A stretch of DNA of 39,170 nucleotides from an uncultured Clostridia bacterium (lineage in GTDB: Bacteria; Bacillota; Clostridia; Oscillospirales; Ruminococcaceae), in NCBI GenBank assembly GCA_948465665.1, contig CAOJXI010000002.1, forward strand, positions 1-39,170, written 5' to 3'. Below the pieces are notes generated by a model. It did no database searches and was not told the DNA's origin. It worked only from the letters and a program-made list of their open reading frames with translations. This document shows positions 7,966-14,436 of this stretch, piece by piece (the stretch's first letter is position 1; every line of letters starts with the position of its first letter). The translations under genes were made by a program, and so were the position numbers.

Positions 7966-9645
7966 ATGGGACAAGCACAGCGCTACTATAAAAATTTTTG
8001 CCGGGAAACTTTTGATGAAAACGGCGTCCTGTCCGGCTTTGAAGCCGTCTATGAGGAAAATTTTAATTTTGCCTATGATGTAGTAGATAAAATTGCCGAG
8101 ATGGAACCAGATCGCCGCGCTATGGTTTGGTGCAACGAAGAAGGGGAAGAACGCACCTTTACTTTTGGCGAAATCAGCCGTTACAGCAATATGGCTGCAA
8201 ATCTTTTCACTGCCTGTGGCATTAAAAAAGGCGACCGGGTTATGCTTATTCTTAAAAGGCATTACCAGTTTTGGTTCGCCATCCTGGGCCTGCACAAAAT
8301 CGGGGCGATTGCTGTGCCCGCTACGCATCTGCTTACTGCTAAAGATTTGGTATACCGCTTTCAGGCTGCTGGAATCTCTGCCGTTGTCTGCACAGGGGAA
8401 GGGGAAGTCTCCAGCCATGTAGAAGACGCTATGGAATCCTATGAGGGGATTCAGAACCGTTTCCTGGTAAGGGAATGTGGGGAGCGGGAAGGGTGGATTT
8501 CCTTTGACCGTGAAATAGAAAAATATCCAGCTTCTTTTGAACGGAGGAATTTCCCAGCGAGTGAATTGATGCTTCTCTATTTTACTTCCGGGACAACAGG
8601 GTATCCCAAAATGGTCTGCCATAACTATCTTTATCCCCTTGCCCACATTGTCACTGCCAAACACTGGCATAATGTCCAGCCAGATGGGCTTCACCTGACC
8701 GTTTCCGAAACCGGATGGGCCAAGTCTGTTTGGGGGAAAATTTACGGGCAGTGGTTTTTGGGGGCTGGTATCTTTGTATACGATTTCGATAAATTTATCC
8801 CGTCTCATCTACTAGAACGGATTCAAAAATACAAAGTGACAACCTTCTGCGCCCCGCCGACAATTTACCGTTTTTTGATAAAAGAAGGGCTGGAGCATTT
8901 TGATCTTTCTTCCCTGCAATACGTTACTACTGCCGGGGAAGCCCTTAACCCGGAAGTATTCCGTAAATTCCAGGAGTATACCGGACTGATGATTATGGAA
9001 GCGTTTGGACAGACTGAAACGACTGCCCTGACAGCCAATTACGTGGGTACAAAAACCAAGGTCGGCTCCTTGGGAAAAGCTTCCCCCATGTACGATCTGG
9101 ATGTGGTGGATGAAAACGGGAATCCTGTTCCAAACGGGACTGTGGGGGAGCTGGTTGTCCATACACGCGGGGAAAAGCAGTTGGGAATGTTTGTCGGCTA
9201 TTATGAAGGGCCTGAAAAAACGGAAGAAGTGTGGAAAAACGGCGTTTACCATACCCTTGATACCGTTTGGAGGGATGACGACGGGTTCTTTTGGTATGTA
9301 GGGCGGATGGACGATGTGATCAAGGCTTCCGGCTACCGTATCGGCCCCTTTGAGATTGAAAGCGTTTTGATGGAACTGCCTTATATTTTGGAATGTGGTG
9401 TAACCGGTGCGCCTGATCCTGTCCGGGGTGTTGTGGTCAAGGCCAGTATTGTACTGACCAAGGGTACAGAACCTTCTGACGCCCTTGTGAAAGAAATTCA
9501 GGACTATGTAAAGAAACAGACAGCCCCTTATAAATACCCCCGTATTGTGGAATTTGTGGACGAGCTTCCCAAGACCATCAGCGGGAAAATACGCCGGGTA
9601 GAGCTGCGGAAAACGCTGCCAGAGGCACGGGAAGCCCAAGAATAA
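7966..9645 (+). CDS. Acyl-CoA synthetase (AMP-forming), medium-chain/acetyl type
   Basis: The 559-aa enzyme belongs to the ANL adenylating superfamily. It activates a carboxylic acid to acyl-AMP, then to acyl-CoA. The P-loop YFTSGTTGYPKM is near residues 204-215. EAFGQTETT (about 345) is the A5 motif. YVGRMDDVIKASGYRIGPFE (about 444-463) holds the hinge region. ISGKIRRVELRK near the C-terminus carries the catalytic lysine of motif A10. Overall it resembles bacterial medium-chain acyl-CoA synthetases (AcsM/MACS type) more than AcsA. The exact acid is not readable; short or medium chain fatty or aromatic acids are likely. ATG 7966 has AAAGGAG seven bases upstream. The upstream in-frame codons lie in the leader and are not protein-like. 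Confidence 0.9.
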   Translation: MGQAQRYYKNFCRETFDENGVLSGFEAVYEENFNFAYDVVDKIAEMEPDRRAMVWCNEEGEERTFTFGEISRYSNMAANLFTACGIKKGDRVMLILKRHYQFWFAILGLHKIGAIAVPATHLLTAKDLVYRFQAAGISAVVCTGEGEVSSHVEDAMESYEGIQNRFLVRECGEREGWISFDREIEKYPASFERRNFPASELMLLYFTSGTTGYPKMVCHNYLYPLAHIVTAKHWHNVQPDGLHLTVSETGWAKSVWGKIYGQWFLGAGIFVYDFDKFIPSHLLERIQKYKVTTFCAPPTIYRFLIKEGLEHFDLSSLQYVTTAGEALNPEVFRKFQEYTGLMIMEAFGQTETTALTANYVGTKTKVGSLGKASPMYDLDVVDENGNPVPNGTVGELVVHTRGEKQLGMFVGYYEGPEKTEEVWKNGVYHTLDTVWRDDDGFFWYVGRMDDVIKASGYRIGPFEIESVLMELPYILECGVTGAPDPVRGVVVKASIVLTKGTEPSDALVKEIQDYVKKQTAPYKYPRIVEFVDELPKTISGKIRRVELRKTLPEAREAQE

Positions 9646-9653
9646 GTAAGGAC

Positions 9654-9690
9654 CAGAGCCGCAAGGGTAATCTTTGCGACTCTGATTTCT
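9654..9690 (+). terminator. Weak terminator-like hairpin after the acyl-CoA synthetase
   Basis: CAGAG-C-CGCAA (9654-9664) pairs with TTGCG-A-CTCTG (9674-9684) with one mismatch. It is followed only by ATTTCT, so the T-run is poor. Confidence 0.4.
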
Positions 9691-9805
9691 ATGCCGGACG
9701 GGGGAAGCTATGGCGGCAGAGGTAAAAAGAAACGCTTGTGTGAATCCGCTGTGTTCTACATAGGAATTTGCCATAGGATGCTGTCCAAAGAAGGGGGATA
9801 GTCAT

Positions 9806-9907
9806 TTGAAATACAATCTGGATAAGCAGGTTGAAAATGTGAAAAAGAATTACATTTCTTTGTTTGATAAATTGAAAGCGAAGATTGCGAATCAATGGAT
9901 ATCATGA
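9806..9907 (+). CDS. Possible 33-aa peptide or gene remnant
   Basis: A GGGGGAT ribosome-like site precedes a TTG that opens a charged, helical peptide (MKYNLDKQVENVKKNYISLF and on to IANQWIS). It looks like the N-terminus of a longer protein that stops early, so it may be a truncated remnant. No family was recognised. Evidence is limited to the ribosome site and a plausible composition. Confidence 0.25.
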   Translation: MKYNLDKQVENVKKNYISLFDKLKAKIANQWIS

Positions 9908-9936
9908 AATATATTAAAAAGTGAAGGGGATTTTTT

Positions 9937-10443
9937 ATGCTGAGACTACGGCCTTACAAGGCGTGCGACGCGGATGTTATCACAAAATGGCTCAAAAGTG
10001 AATACGCCCTCCGCCAGTGGAGCGCAGACCGCTATGAAAAATATCCTATCACCTCCGACGATATGAATGCCTACTATGACAGGGATAAGGACAGCGGGAA
10101 AATTTGGGGCATGACTGCCTTTGACGATACAGGGGTAATCGGGCATTTTACCATGCGCTTTCCCAATGAAAACAACCTCGGCGAAATACGGCTGGGGTTT
10201 GTCATTGTGGACAGCCAAAAGCGGGGGAAAGGCTATGGGAAGGAAATGCTTTCCCTTGCCGTTCGATATGCCTTTGAGATTCTTAGGGTTGACAAAGTAT
10301 CGCTGGGGGTTTTTGAAAACAACCAAGCCGCTATACGGTGCTATGAATCCTGCGGGTTTCAAAGGGTTTCATTGCCGGAGCCGGAAAGCTACCGCTGTAT
10401 GGGGGAAGTGTGGAATTGTATTGAAATGGAGCTGGTCAAATAA
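9937..10443 (+). CDS. GNAT-family N-acetyltransferase
   Basis: The 168-aa protein is a single GNAT domain of the RimJ/RimL-like type. It begins MLRLRPYKACDADVITKWLK. The acetyl-CoA pyrophosphate loop is in DSQKRGKGYGKEMLSLAVRY (about residues 90-109). The C-terminal NNQAAIRCYESCGFQRV is the usual motif B. It should transfer an acetyl group from acetyl-CoA to an amino group; the acceptor is unknown. GTGAAGGGGATT lies before the ATG. It sits alone between the acyl-CoA synthetase and miaB. Confidence 0.9.
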   Translation: MLRLRPYKACDADVITKWLKSEYALRQWSADRYEKYPITSDDMNAYYDRDKDSGKIWGMTAFDDTGVIGHFTMRFPNENNLGEIRLGFVIVDSQKRGKGYGKEMLSLAVRYAFEILRVDKVSLGVFENNQAAIRCYESCGFQRVSLPEPESYRCMGEVWNCIEMELVK

Positions 10444-10464
10444 TCCACATCCATGAAAATAGGA

Positions 10465-10493
10465 TTGAAAGAAACGTCAATTTATGGTATGAT
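10465..10493 (+). promoter_or_regulatory. Sigma-A promoter of miaB
   Basis: TTGAAA (10465-10470), a spacer of exactly 17 bases and TATGAT (10488-10493), with TGG before it as an extended -10. The start would be near 10500, which excludes the in-frame upstream ATG at 10453 as the miaB start. Confidence 0.75.
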
Positions 10494-10524
10494 AAAGTGT
10501 AATATGCTGACTGGGGGGAGAATT

Positions 10525-11946
10525 TTGCCAATTAATATTCACCAGGAAGTACCGCAGCAGGTTATGGAGGAACAAAAGGCAACCGCCCAAGCCCTCCAGC
10601 CCCGTTTAAAAAAACGGTTTGGACATAACCCGCTGGCGATGGTACATACCTTTGGATGCCAGCAGAATGTGGCGGACAGCGAAAAACTAAAGGGGATTCT
10701 CGCCCAAATGGGCTTTTCTTTTACCGATTCCCCGGAAAAGGCGGATTTGATTCTTTTCAATACCTGCGCCATCCGGGAAAACGCTGAAACAAAGGTATTC
10801 GGCAACATCGGGAACCTGAAGCAGCTCAAAGCCGCCAAGCCTTCCATGCTGATTGGCGTCTGCGGCTGTATGACGGAACAGCCCCATGTTGTGGAAAAAC
10901 TGAAAAAAAGCTATCCTTATGTGGGGTTTGTCTTTGGCTCCCACTCCGCTTATCTTCTGCCGTCCCTGCTGCAAAGCTGCCTGGATGAAGGAAAACGCAT
11001 TTTCCAGGTTGCGCCGGACGACGGCTGTGTTGCGGAGGGAGTCCCAGTTGTGCGGGAGGACGGGGTAAAGGCATGGCTTCCCATTATGTATGGCTGCGAT
11101 AACTTTTGTTCGTACTGCGTTGTGCCCTATGTGCGGGGGAGGGAAAGGAGCCGCCGCCCGGAACGGATCTTGGAGGAATTCAAAGAACTGGTTCAGTCCG
11201 GCCACAAGGATATTACCCTTTTGGGGCAAAACGTTAATTCTTATGGAAAAGGCTTGGAAGAACCTACAGACTTTTCAGCCCTGCTGGGACAGCTAAATGC
11301 TGTCCCAGGTGATTTCCGCATCCGGTTTATGACCTCCCACCCAAAGGACTGTACCCATCGTCTGATTGATACCATTGCCCGCTGTGAAAAAGTCTGCAAC
11401 CATATCCATCTGCCGGTTCAATGCGGCAGCAGCCGGGTTTTAAAGGAAATGAACCGCCATTATGACAGGGAAGGTTATCTGGAGCTTGTCAATTACGCAC
11501 GTGAGAAAATTCCAGACGTTACCTTTACCAGCGATATTATTGTCGGCTTTCCGGGGGAAACTTATGATGAGTTCCAGGAAACCCTTTCGCTGCTGCGGGA
11601 GGTAAAATATATTTCGCTGTATACTTTTATCTTTTCGCCCCGTCCGGGGACAAAGGCAGCGGCGATGCCTGATCCTGTCAGCGGAGAGGAAAAGGGGAAA
11701 TGGTTCCGGGAACTTCTGGCGCTCCAGGACGAAATCGGCATGGAGCAAATGCAGCCCTATATTGGGCGGACAGTCCGGGTATTGGCGGAAGATTTCGGAC
11801 ATACCGGAGAGGGAATTTTACAGGGAAGGACAGAATCTAATTTGATTACGGAATTTCCTGGCAGCCCGTCCCTTGTGGGGCAGTTTGTAGATATCAAAAT
11901 CCAGTCCGTAAAAAAATGGGCGCTGTTAGGCCAATTGAGCCAATAA
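10525..11946 (+). CDS. miaB: tRNA-2-methylthio-N6-isopentenyladenosine synthase
   Basis: This radical SAM methylthiotransferase adds the methylthio group to i6A37 of tRNAs, acting after MiaA. All three parts are visible. The N-terminal MTTase domain has cysteines in TFGCQQN, FNTCAIRENAE and GVCGCMTE for the auxiliary [4Fe-4S] cluster. The radical SAM core has C-x3-C-x2-C in MYGCDNFCSYCVVPY. A C-terminal TRAM domain ends the protein. The start is set at TTG 10525 (473 aa), four bases after GGGGGGAG. An ATG at 10504 (480 aa) lies almost at the transcription start and has no ribosome site. It is followed after 22 bases by ylbF, and miaA is encoded downstream in the same cluster. Confidence 0.93.
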   Translation: MPINIHQEVPQQVMEEQKATAQALQPRLKKRFGHNPLAMVHTFGCQQNVADSEKLKGILAQMGFSFTDSPEKADLILFNTCAIRENAETKVFGNIGNLKQLKAAKPSMLIGVCGCMTEQPHVVEKLKKSYPYVGFVFGSHSAYLLPSLLQSCLDEGKRIFQVAPDDGCVAEGVPVVREDGVKAWLPIMYGCDNFCSYCVVPYVRGRERSRRPERILEEFKELVQSGHKDITLLGQNVNSYGKGLEEPTDFSALLGQLNAVPGDFRIRFMTSHPKDCTHRLIDTIARCEKVCNHIHLPVQCGSSRVLKEMNRHYDREGYLELVNYAREKIPDVTFTSDIIVGFPGETYDEFQETLSLLREVKYISLYTFIFSPRPGTKAAAMPDPVSGEEKGKWFRELLALQDEIGMEQMQPYIGRTVRVLAEDFGHTGEGILQGRTESNLITEFPGSPSLVGQFVDIKIQSVKKWALLGQLSQ

Positions 11947-11968
11947 AAAAGACAAAGGAGCATTTAAA

Positions 11969-12370
11969 ATGGATATTATTGAAATGACAAGGGCGCTTGG
12001 AAAAGCAATCCAGCAGGATGAACGGTATATCCGCCTTTCTGTTGCGCGCGATAACAATGACAACGACGAAAAACTTCAGGAAATGATTGGGAACTTCAAC
12101 CTGAAACGGGTTGAAGTCAATCAGGAAGCTGCCCGTCCTGACAAAGACCAGGCAAAATTGGACGCACTGAATGAGAGCATCCGCGCATTATATAAAGAAA
12201 TTATGGAAAACCCCAACATGGTGGAATTTAATGCCGCCAAAGAAGAGATTGACAGCTTAATGAATTTTGTCAATCAAATTTTAGTTCTCAGTGTCAACGG
12301 CCAAGACCCTGACACGGTTGAACAGTCCAGTTGTACCGGAAGCTGTTCCACATGTGCAGGCTGTCATTGA
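11969..12370 (+). CDS. ylbF: YlbF/YmcA family protein with cysteine-rich tail
   Basis: The 133-aa protein is a helical Com_YlbF family member (MDIIEMTRALGKAIQQDERY and on). In Bacillus, YlbF acts with YmcA and YaaT as an iron-sulfur complex that tunes RNase Y and affects sporulation and competence. The last twelve residues, CTGSCSTCAGCH, contain four cysteines and a histidine. This matches the cysteine-rich tail of YlbF, which could hold or help bind a [4Fe-4S] cluster; YmcA-type homologues usually lack it. AAAGGAG is nine bases before the ATG. It is 22 bases after miaB and ends at a terminator hairpin. Confidence 0.85.
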   Translation: MDIIEMTRALGKAIQQDERYIRLSVARDNNDNDEKLQEMIGNFNLKRVEVNQEAARPDKDQAKLDALNESIRALYKEIMENPNMVEFNAAKEEIDSLMNFVNQILVLSVNGQDPDTVEQSSCTGSCSTCAGCH

Positions 12371-12395
12371 CAGTTAAGAAAAAATCTCTTTTTGA

Positions 12396-12442
12396 CCCTT
12401 GGCTTCTGATAAAAAAGAGGCCAGGGGTTGGGGTTTTTATTT
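12396..12442 (+). terminator. Terminator of the miaB-ylbF unit
   Basis: CCCTTGGCTTC (12396-12406) pairs over 11 bp (two G-T) with GAGGCCAGGGG (12417-12427). It is followed by TTGGGG and then TTTTTATTTT. Confidence 0.65.
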
Positions 12443-12476
12443 TAGGAAACATTTGGATGGGAATGGAGGGAAAACC

Positions 12477-13256
12477 ATGGAGCAGAAAGTTTTGGAATCC
12501 TTTCCTTTAAAGCTCCTTTCCCAATTTACGGAAATGTGCAGGAATGTTTTAGGGGAGAACCTTACGGGGGTTTATCTTCATGGTTCGGCGGTTATGGGAT
12601 GCTTCAATCTCCAAAAAAGCGATTTGGATTTGATTATTGTGGTAAATGATACTGTCCCGGACGCGGAAAAACTGGAGTTTATGGAAAAAGCGGTCACGCT
12701 GAATAAAGAAGCCCCGTCAATGGGTTTTGAATGGAGCGTCGTTAAAAAAGGATTCTGCAAGCCGTTTGTATATCCGACCCCCTACGAGCTTCATTTTTCC
12801 AATTCCCATTTAAACTGGTTTCAGCAAAACCCAACTGACTATATCCAGAAAATGCAGGGAACGGATAAAGACTTAGCCGCGCATTTTACCATTATCAACC
12901 ATTATGGGAAAACCCTTTTTGGTGAGGAAATCAGGGAAGTTTTTGGCGAAGTTCCTAAAGAAGATTACATCAACAGCATTTGTCTTGATGTTGAAAACGC
13001 CTGCACAGATGTTGTATCTAACCCTGTCTATATTATTTTAAACCTGTGCCGCGTGCTGGCATACTTGCAGGGCGGATTGGTTTTATCCAAAAAAGCGGGC
13101 GGCCAGTGGGGGATGGACAACCTTTCGGCAACATACCGCCCGCTGATCCAAAACGCGCTTGCCGCCTATACAGGCAGTGGGGAATTTTTATCTCCTCCTG
13201 AAAATGCCCAGGCGTTTGCAGGGGACATGGCTGCAAAAATTGAAAGACTGAAATAA
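12477..13256 (+). CDS. Aminoglycoside-nucleotidyltransferase-like protein (AadA/DUF4111 type)
   Basis: The 259-aa protein has the nucleotidyltransferase signature GVYLHGSAVMG followed by KSDLDLIIVV (about residues 33-58): a G-S motif and two metal-binding aspartates. The helical C-terminal half carries the DUF4111 pattern NPVYIILNLCRVLAYLQGG and KKAGGQWGMDNL. AadA/ANT(9)-like enzymes adenylylate streptomycin or spectinomycin. Many chromosomal homologues in Clostridia have no proven resistance role, so the substrate is unknown. ATG 12477 has GGAGGG seven bases before it. It sits inside the ylbF-mutS gap together with a Nudix gene, which suggests acquired DNA. Confidence 0.85.
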   Translation: MEQKVLESFPLKLLSQFTEMCRNVLGENLTGVYLHGSAVMGCFNLQKSDLDLIIVVNDTVPDAEKLEFMEKAVTLNKEAPSMGFEWSVVKKGFCKPFVYPTPYELHFSNSHLNWFQQNPTDYIQKMQGTDKDLAAHFTIINHYGKTLFGEEIREVFGEVPKEDYINSICLDVENACTDVVSNPVYIILNLCRVLAYLQGGLVLSKKAGGQWGMDNLSATYRPLIQNALAAYTGSGEFLSPPENAQAFAGDMAAKIERLK

Positions 13257-13278
13257 ATCGAAGTCTGTGGAGGAAAAG

Positions 13279-13755
13279 ATGGACATTACTTTTAAGACAG
13301 AGGATGGAAGGTTTAATTACAGGGCCTGCGCCATTATCTTAAATGGCAGTAAAATCCTGGCCATGCACGATGAACGCTCTCCTTATTTTTATCTTCCAGG
13401 CGGACGGGTTTCCCTGCATGAAACAGCGGAACAGGCAGTCCTTCGGGAATTAAAGGAAGAATTGTGCATTGACGCGGAAATCATCCGCCCATTGTGGCTT
13501 AACCAGAGTTTCTTTACAGAAGTTGTCAGCCAGGAGCGTTTTCACGAAATATGCCTTTACTTTTTAATAGATGCCAGCAAAACCGGATTGTTTTCAAAAG
13601 GGGAATCCTTTACCCTTTATGAAGGGAAACATACAAACAAATTTGAATGGCTGGAAATAGGGCGCCTGCAGGATGAATATTTTTATCCGAATTTCTTAAA
13701 GGAAAAAATTTTCCATTTGCCGGAACACCCGGAATTGCAGGCAGAGTTTGAATAA
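13279..13755 (+). CDS. Nudix hydrolase
   Basis: The 158-aa protein carries an intact Nudix box at about residues 39-61: GRVSLHETAEQAVLRELKEE followed by LCI. All catalytic glutamates are present; only the usual glycine near the end of the box is a cysteine. It should hydrolyse a nucleoside diphosphate linked to some group X; the substrate is unknown. GGAGG lies five bases upstream of ATG 13279; an upstream in-frame GTG at 13267 overlaps that ribosome site. It is 22 bases after the nucleotidyltransferase gene and probably co-transcribed. The composite repeat starts directly at its stop codon, and the repeat's GC-rich stem followed by TTTATTTTA may end its transcript. Confidence 0.88.
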   Translation: MDITFKTEDGRFNYRACAIILNGSKILAMHDERSPYFYLPGGRVSLHETAEQAVLRELKEELCIDAEIIRPLWLNQSFFTEVVSQERFHEICLYFLIDASKTGLFSKGESFTLYEGKHTNKFEWLEIGRLQDEYFYPNFLKEKIFHLPEHPELQAEFE

Positions 13756-14341
13756 CGTGAGTTCGACGAAATTTCATGGCTTCCGGTTTTAGGTACGCCA
13801 TCGTCGCAAACCGTTGGTTTGCGACGATGGCTGCAAGAGGAATCTTGGAGGTTTTGTCCAACTCTGCGGAGTTGGACGAAAAGGAAGAAAGCCCGCCATA
13901 ATGGGGATGCCCCAACGAAGCTGGTTTCAATCCCAATCTGATACCACCCCCTGAGCAATTCTCCAGCGGGCTTTATTTTAAATACTGACGAAGTGGTTAG
14001 TTATCAGTCTCTTAGAGCCTGTTTAGGATCTCAACATGTGCGGATTAGCGAGCGGATTTTTTGCCCGGCAAGGCAAAAAACCGCAGCAATCCTGACGGAT
14101 TGCAAGGGTTTTTAACGCAGTCTGGGCGGAAAATCCGCCGCTAAGACGTGCGCGGGGAGATTCTAAACAGGCTCTTAGGCAAGGTTTACCTTGGCTTCAA
14201 GCTTGCTGGGGTATTTCGCGCCTGCGGGCGCGACCAGGGGGCTTTTGAGGAAAGCCCCCTGGACCCGAAACCTTTTTAATCCGCCGTAGCCTATACTCGT
14301 CTTAGCTTATCCCCGCAAATATGCTTTATCGAACTCACGTT
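13754..14341. repeat. Composite intergenic repeat, copy A, in front of mutS
   Basis: The element is bounded by a perfect 13-bp terminal inverted repeat (AACGTGAGTTCGA at 13754-13766, complement at 14329-14341). Module 1 has a 16-bp perfect hairpin (13797-13812 with 13816-13831, loop GTT), the conserved GCTGCAAGAGGAA, a 9-bp hairpin GTCCAACTC (13856-13877), and a long stem AAAGCCCGC/GCGGGCTTT (13888-13896 with 13966-13974) followed by ATTTTA. Module 2 has GCTGGGG (14205), hairpin CGCGCC-TGCG-GGCGCG (14217-14232) and a 12-bp stem CCAGGGGGCTTT/AAAGCCCCCTGG (14234-14262), then CCTTTTTAATCCGCC. A MITE-like element (14015-14174) splits the two modules. No protein coding is evident. Copies B and C lie at 36172 and 38999. 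Function is unknown. Confidence 0.8.
14015..14174. mobile_element. 160-bp MITE-like element inserted in repeat copy A
   Basis: The ends are an 18-bp inverted repeat with one mismatch (GAGCCTGTTTAGGATCTC at 14015-14032; complement at 14157-14174). Weaker symmetry extends inward for about 50 bases. TTA flanks both sides (14012-14014 and 14175-14177) as a target duplication. The interior holds GC-rich hairpins (GGCGGA-AAA-TCCGCC near 14126-14140) and no gene. Copies B and C of the host repeat have an uninterrupted CTTAGGT at this place, so they serve as empty sites. From family knowledge, GAGCCTGTTT ends with a 3-bp T-N-A duplication resemble IS5-group elements, so a related transposase may have moved it. 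The IS5 link is inference. Confidence 0.8.
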
Positions 14342-14363
14342 GAATAAAGTACAATGATAAAAT

Positions 14364-14398
14364 AACGCAGACCTGGCGTTAAGAGCCTAAACAGGCTC
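14364..14398. repeat. Relic of a second MITE copy
   Basis: GAGCCTAAACAGGCTC (14383-14398) joins the outer bases of both MITE ends head to head, flanked by TTAA and TAA. The preceding AACGCAGACCTGG resembles AACGCAGTCTGGG inside the intact element. This looks like an internally deleted copy, 38 bases before mutS. Confidence 0.5.
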
Positions 14399-14436
14399 TA
14401 AGCTTTCCAAACAGGTCAAAACGAAGGAGGTTCACT

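Noticed and set aside
7942-9774. Two long minus-strand frames (288 and 320 codons) opposite the acyl-CoA synthetase
   Set aside because: The plus-strand frame has all ANL motifs. The opposite frames are compositionally odd (F/H/P-rich), lack ribosome sites and have no recognisable fold.
10453-10524. Upstream ATG codons for miaB (10453, 10504)
   Set aside because: 10453 lies upstream of the -35 of the miaB promoter, and 10504 sits at the transcription start without a ribosome site. GGGGGGAG points to TTG 10525.
13797-13877. Hairpins in repeat copy A as a CRISPR or tRNA
   Set aside because: The units are single, differing hairpins without regular spacers, and no cloverleaf with CCA-type acceptor pairing could be drawn.
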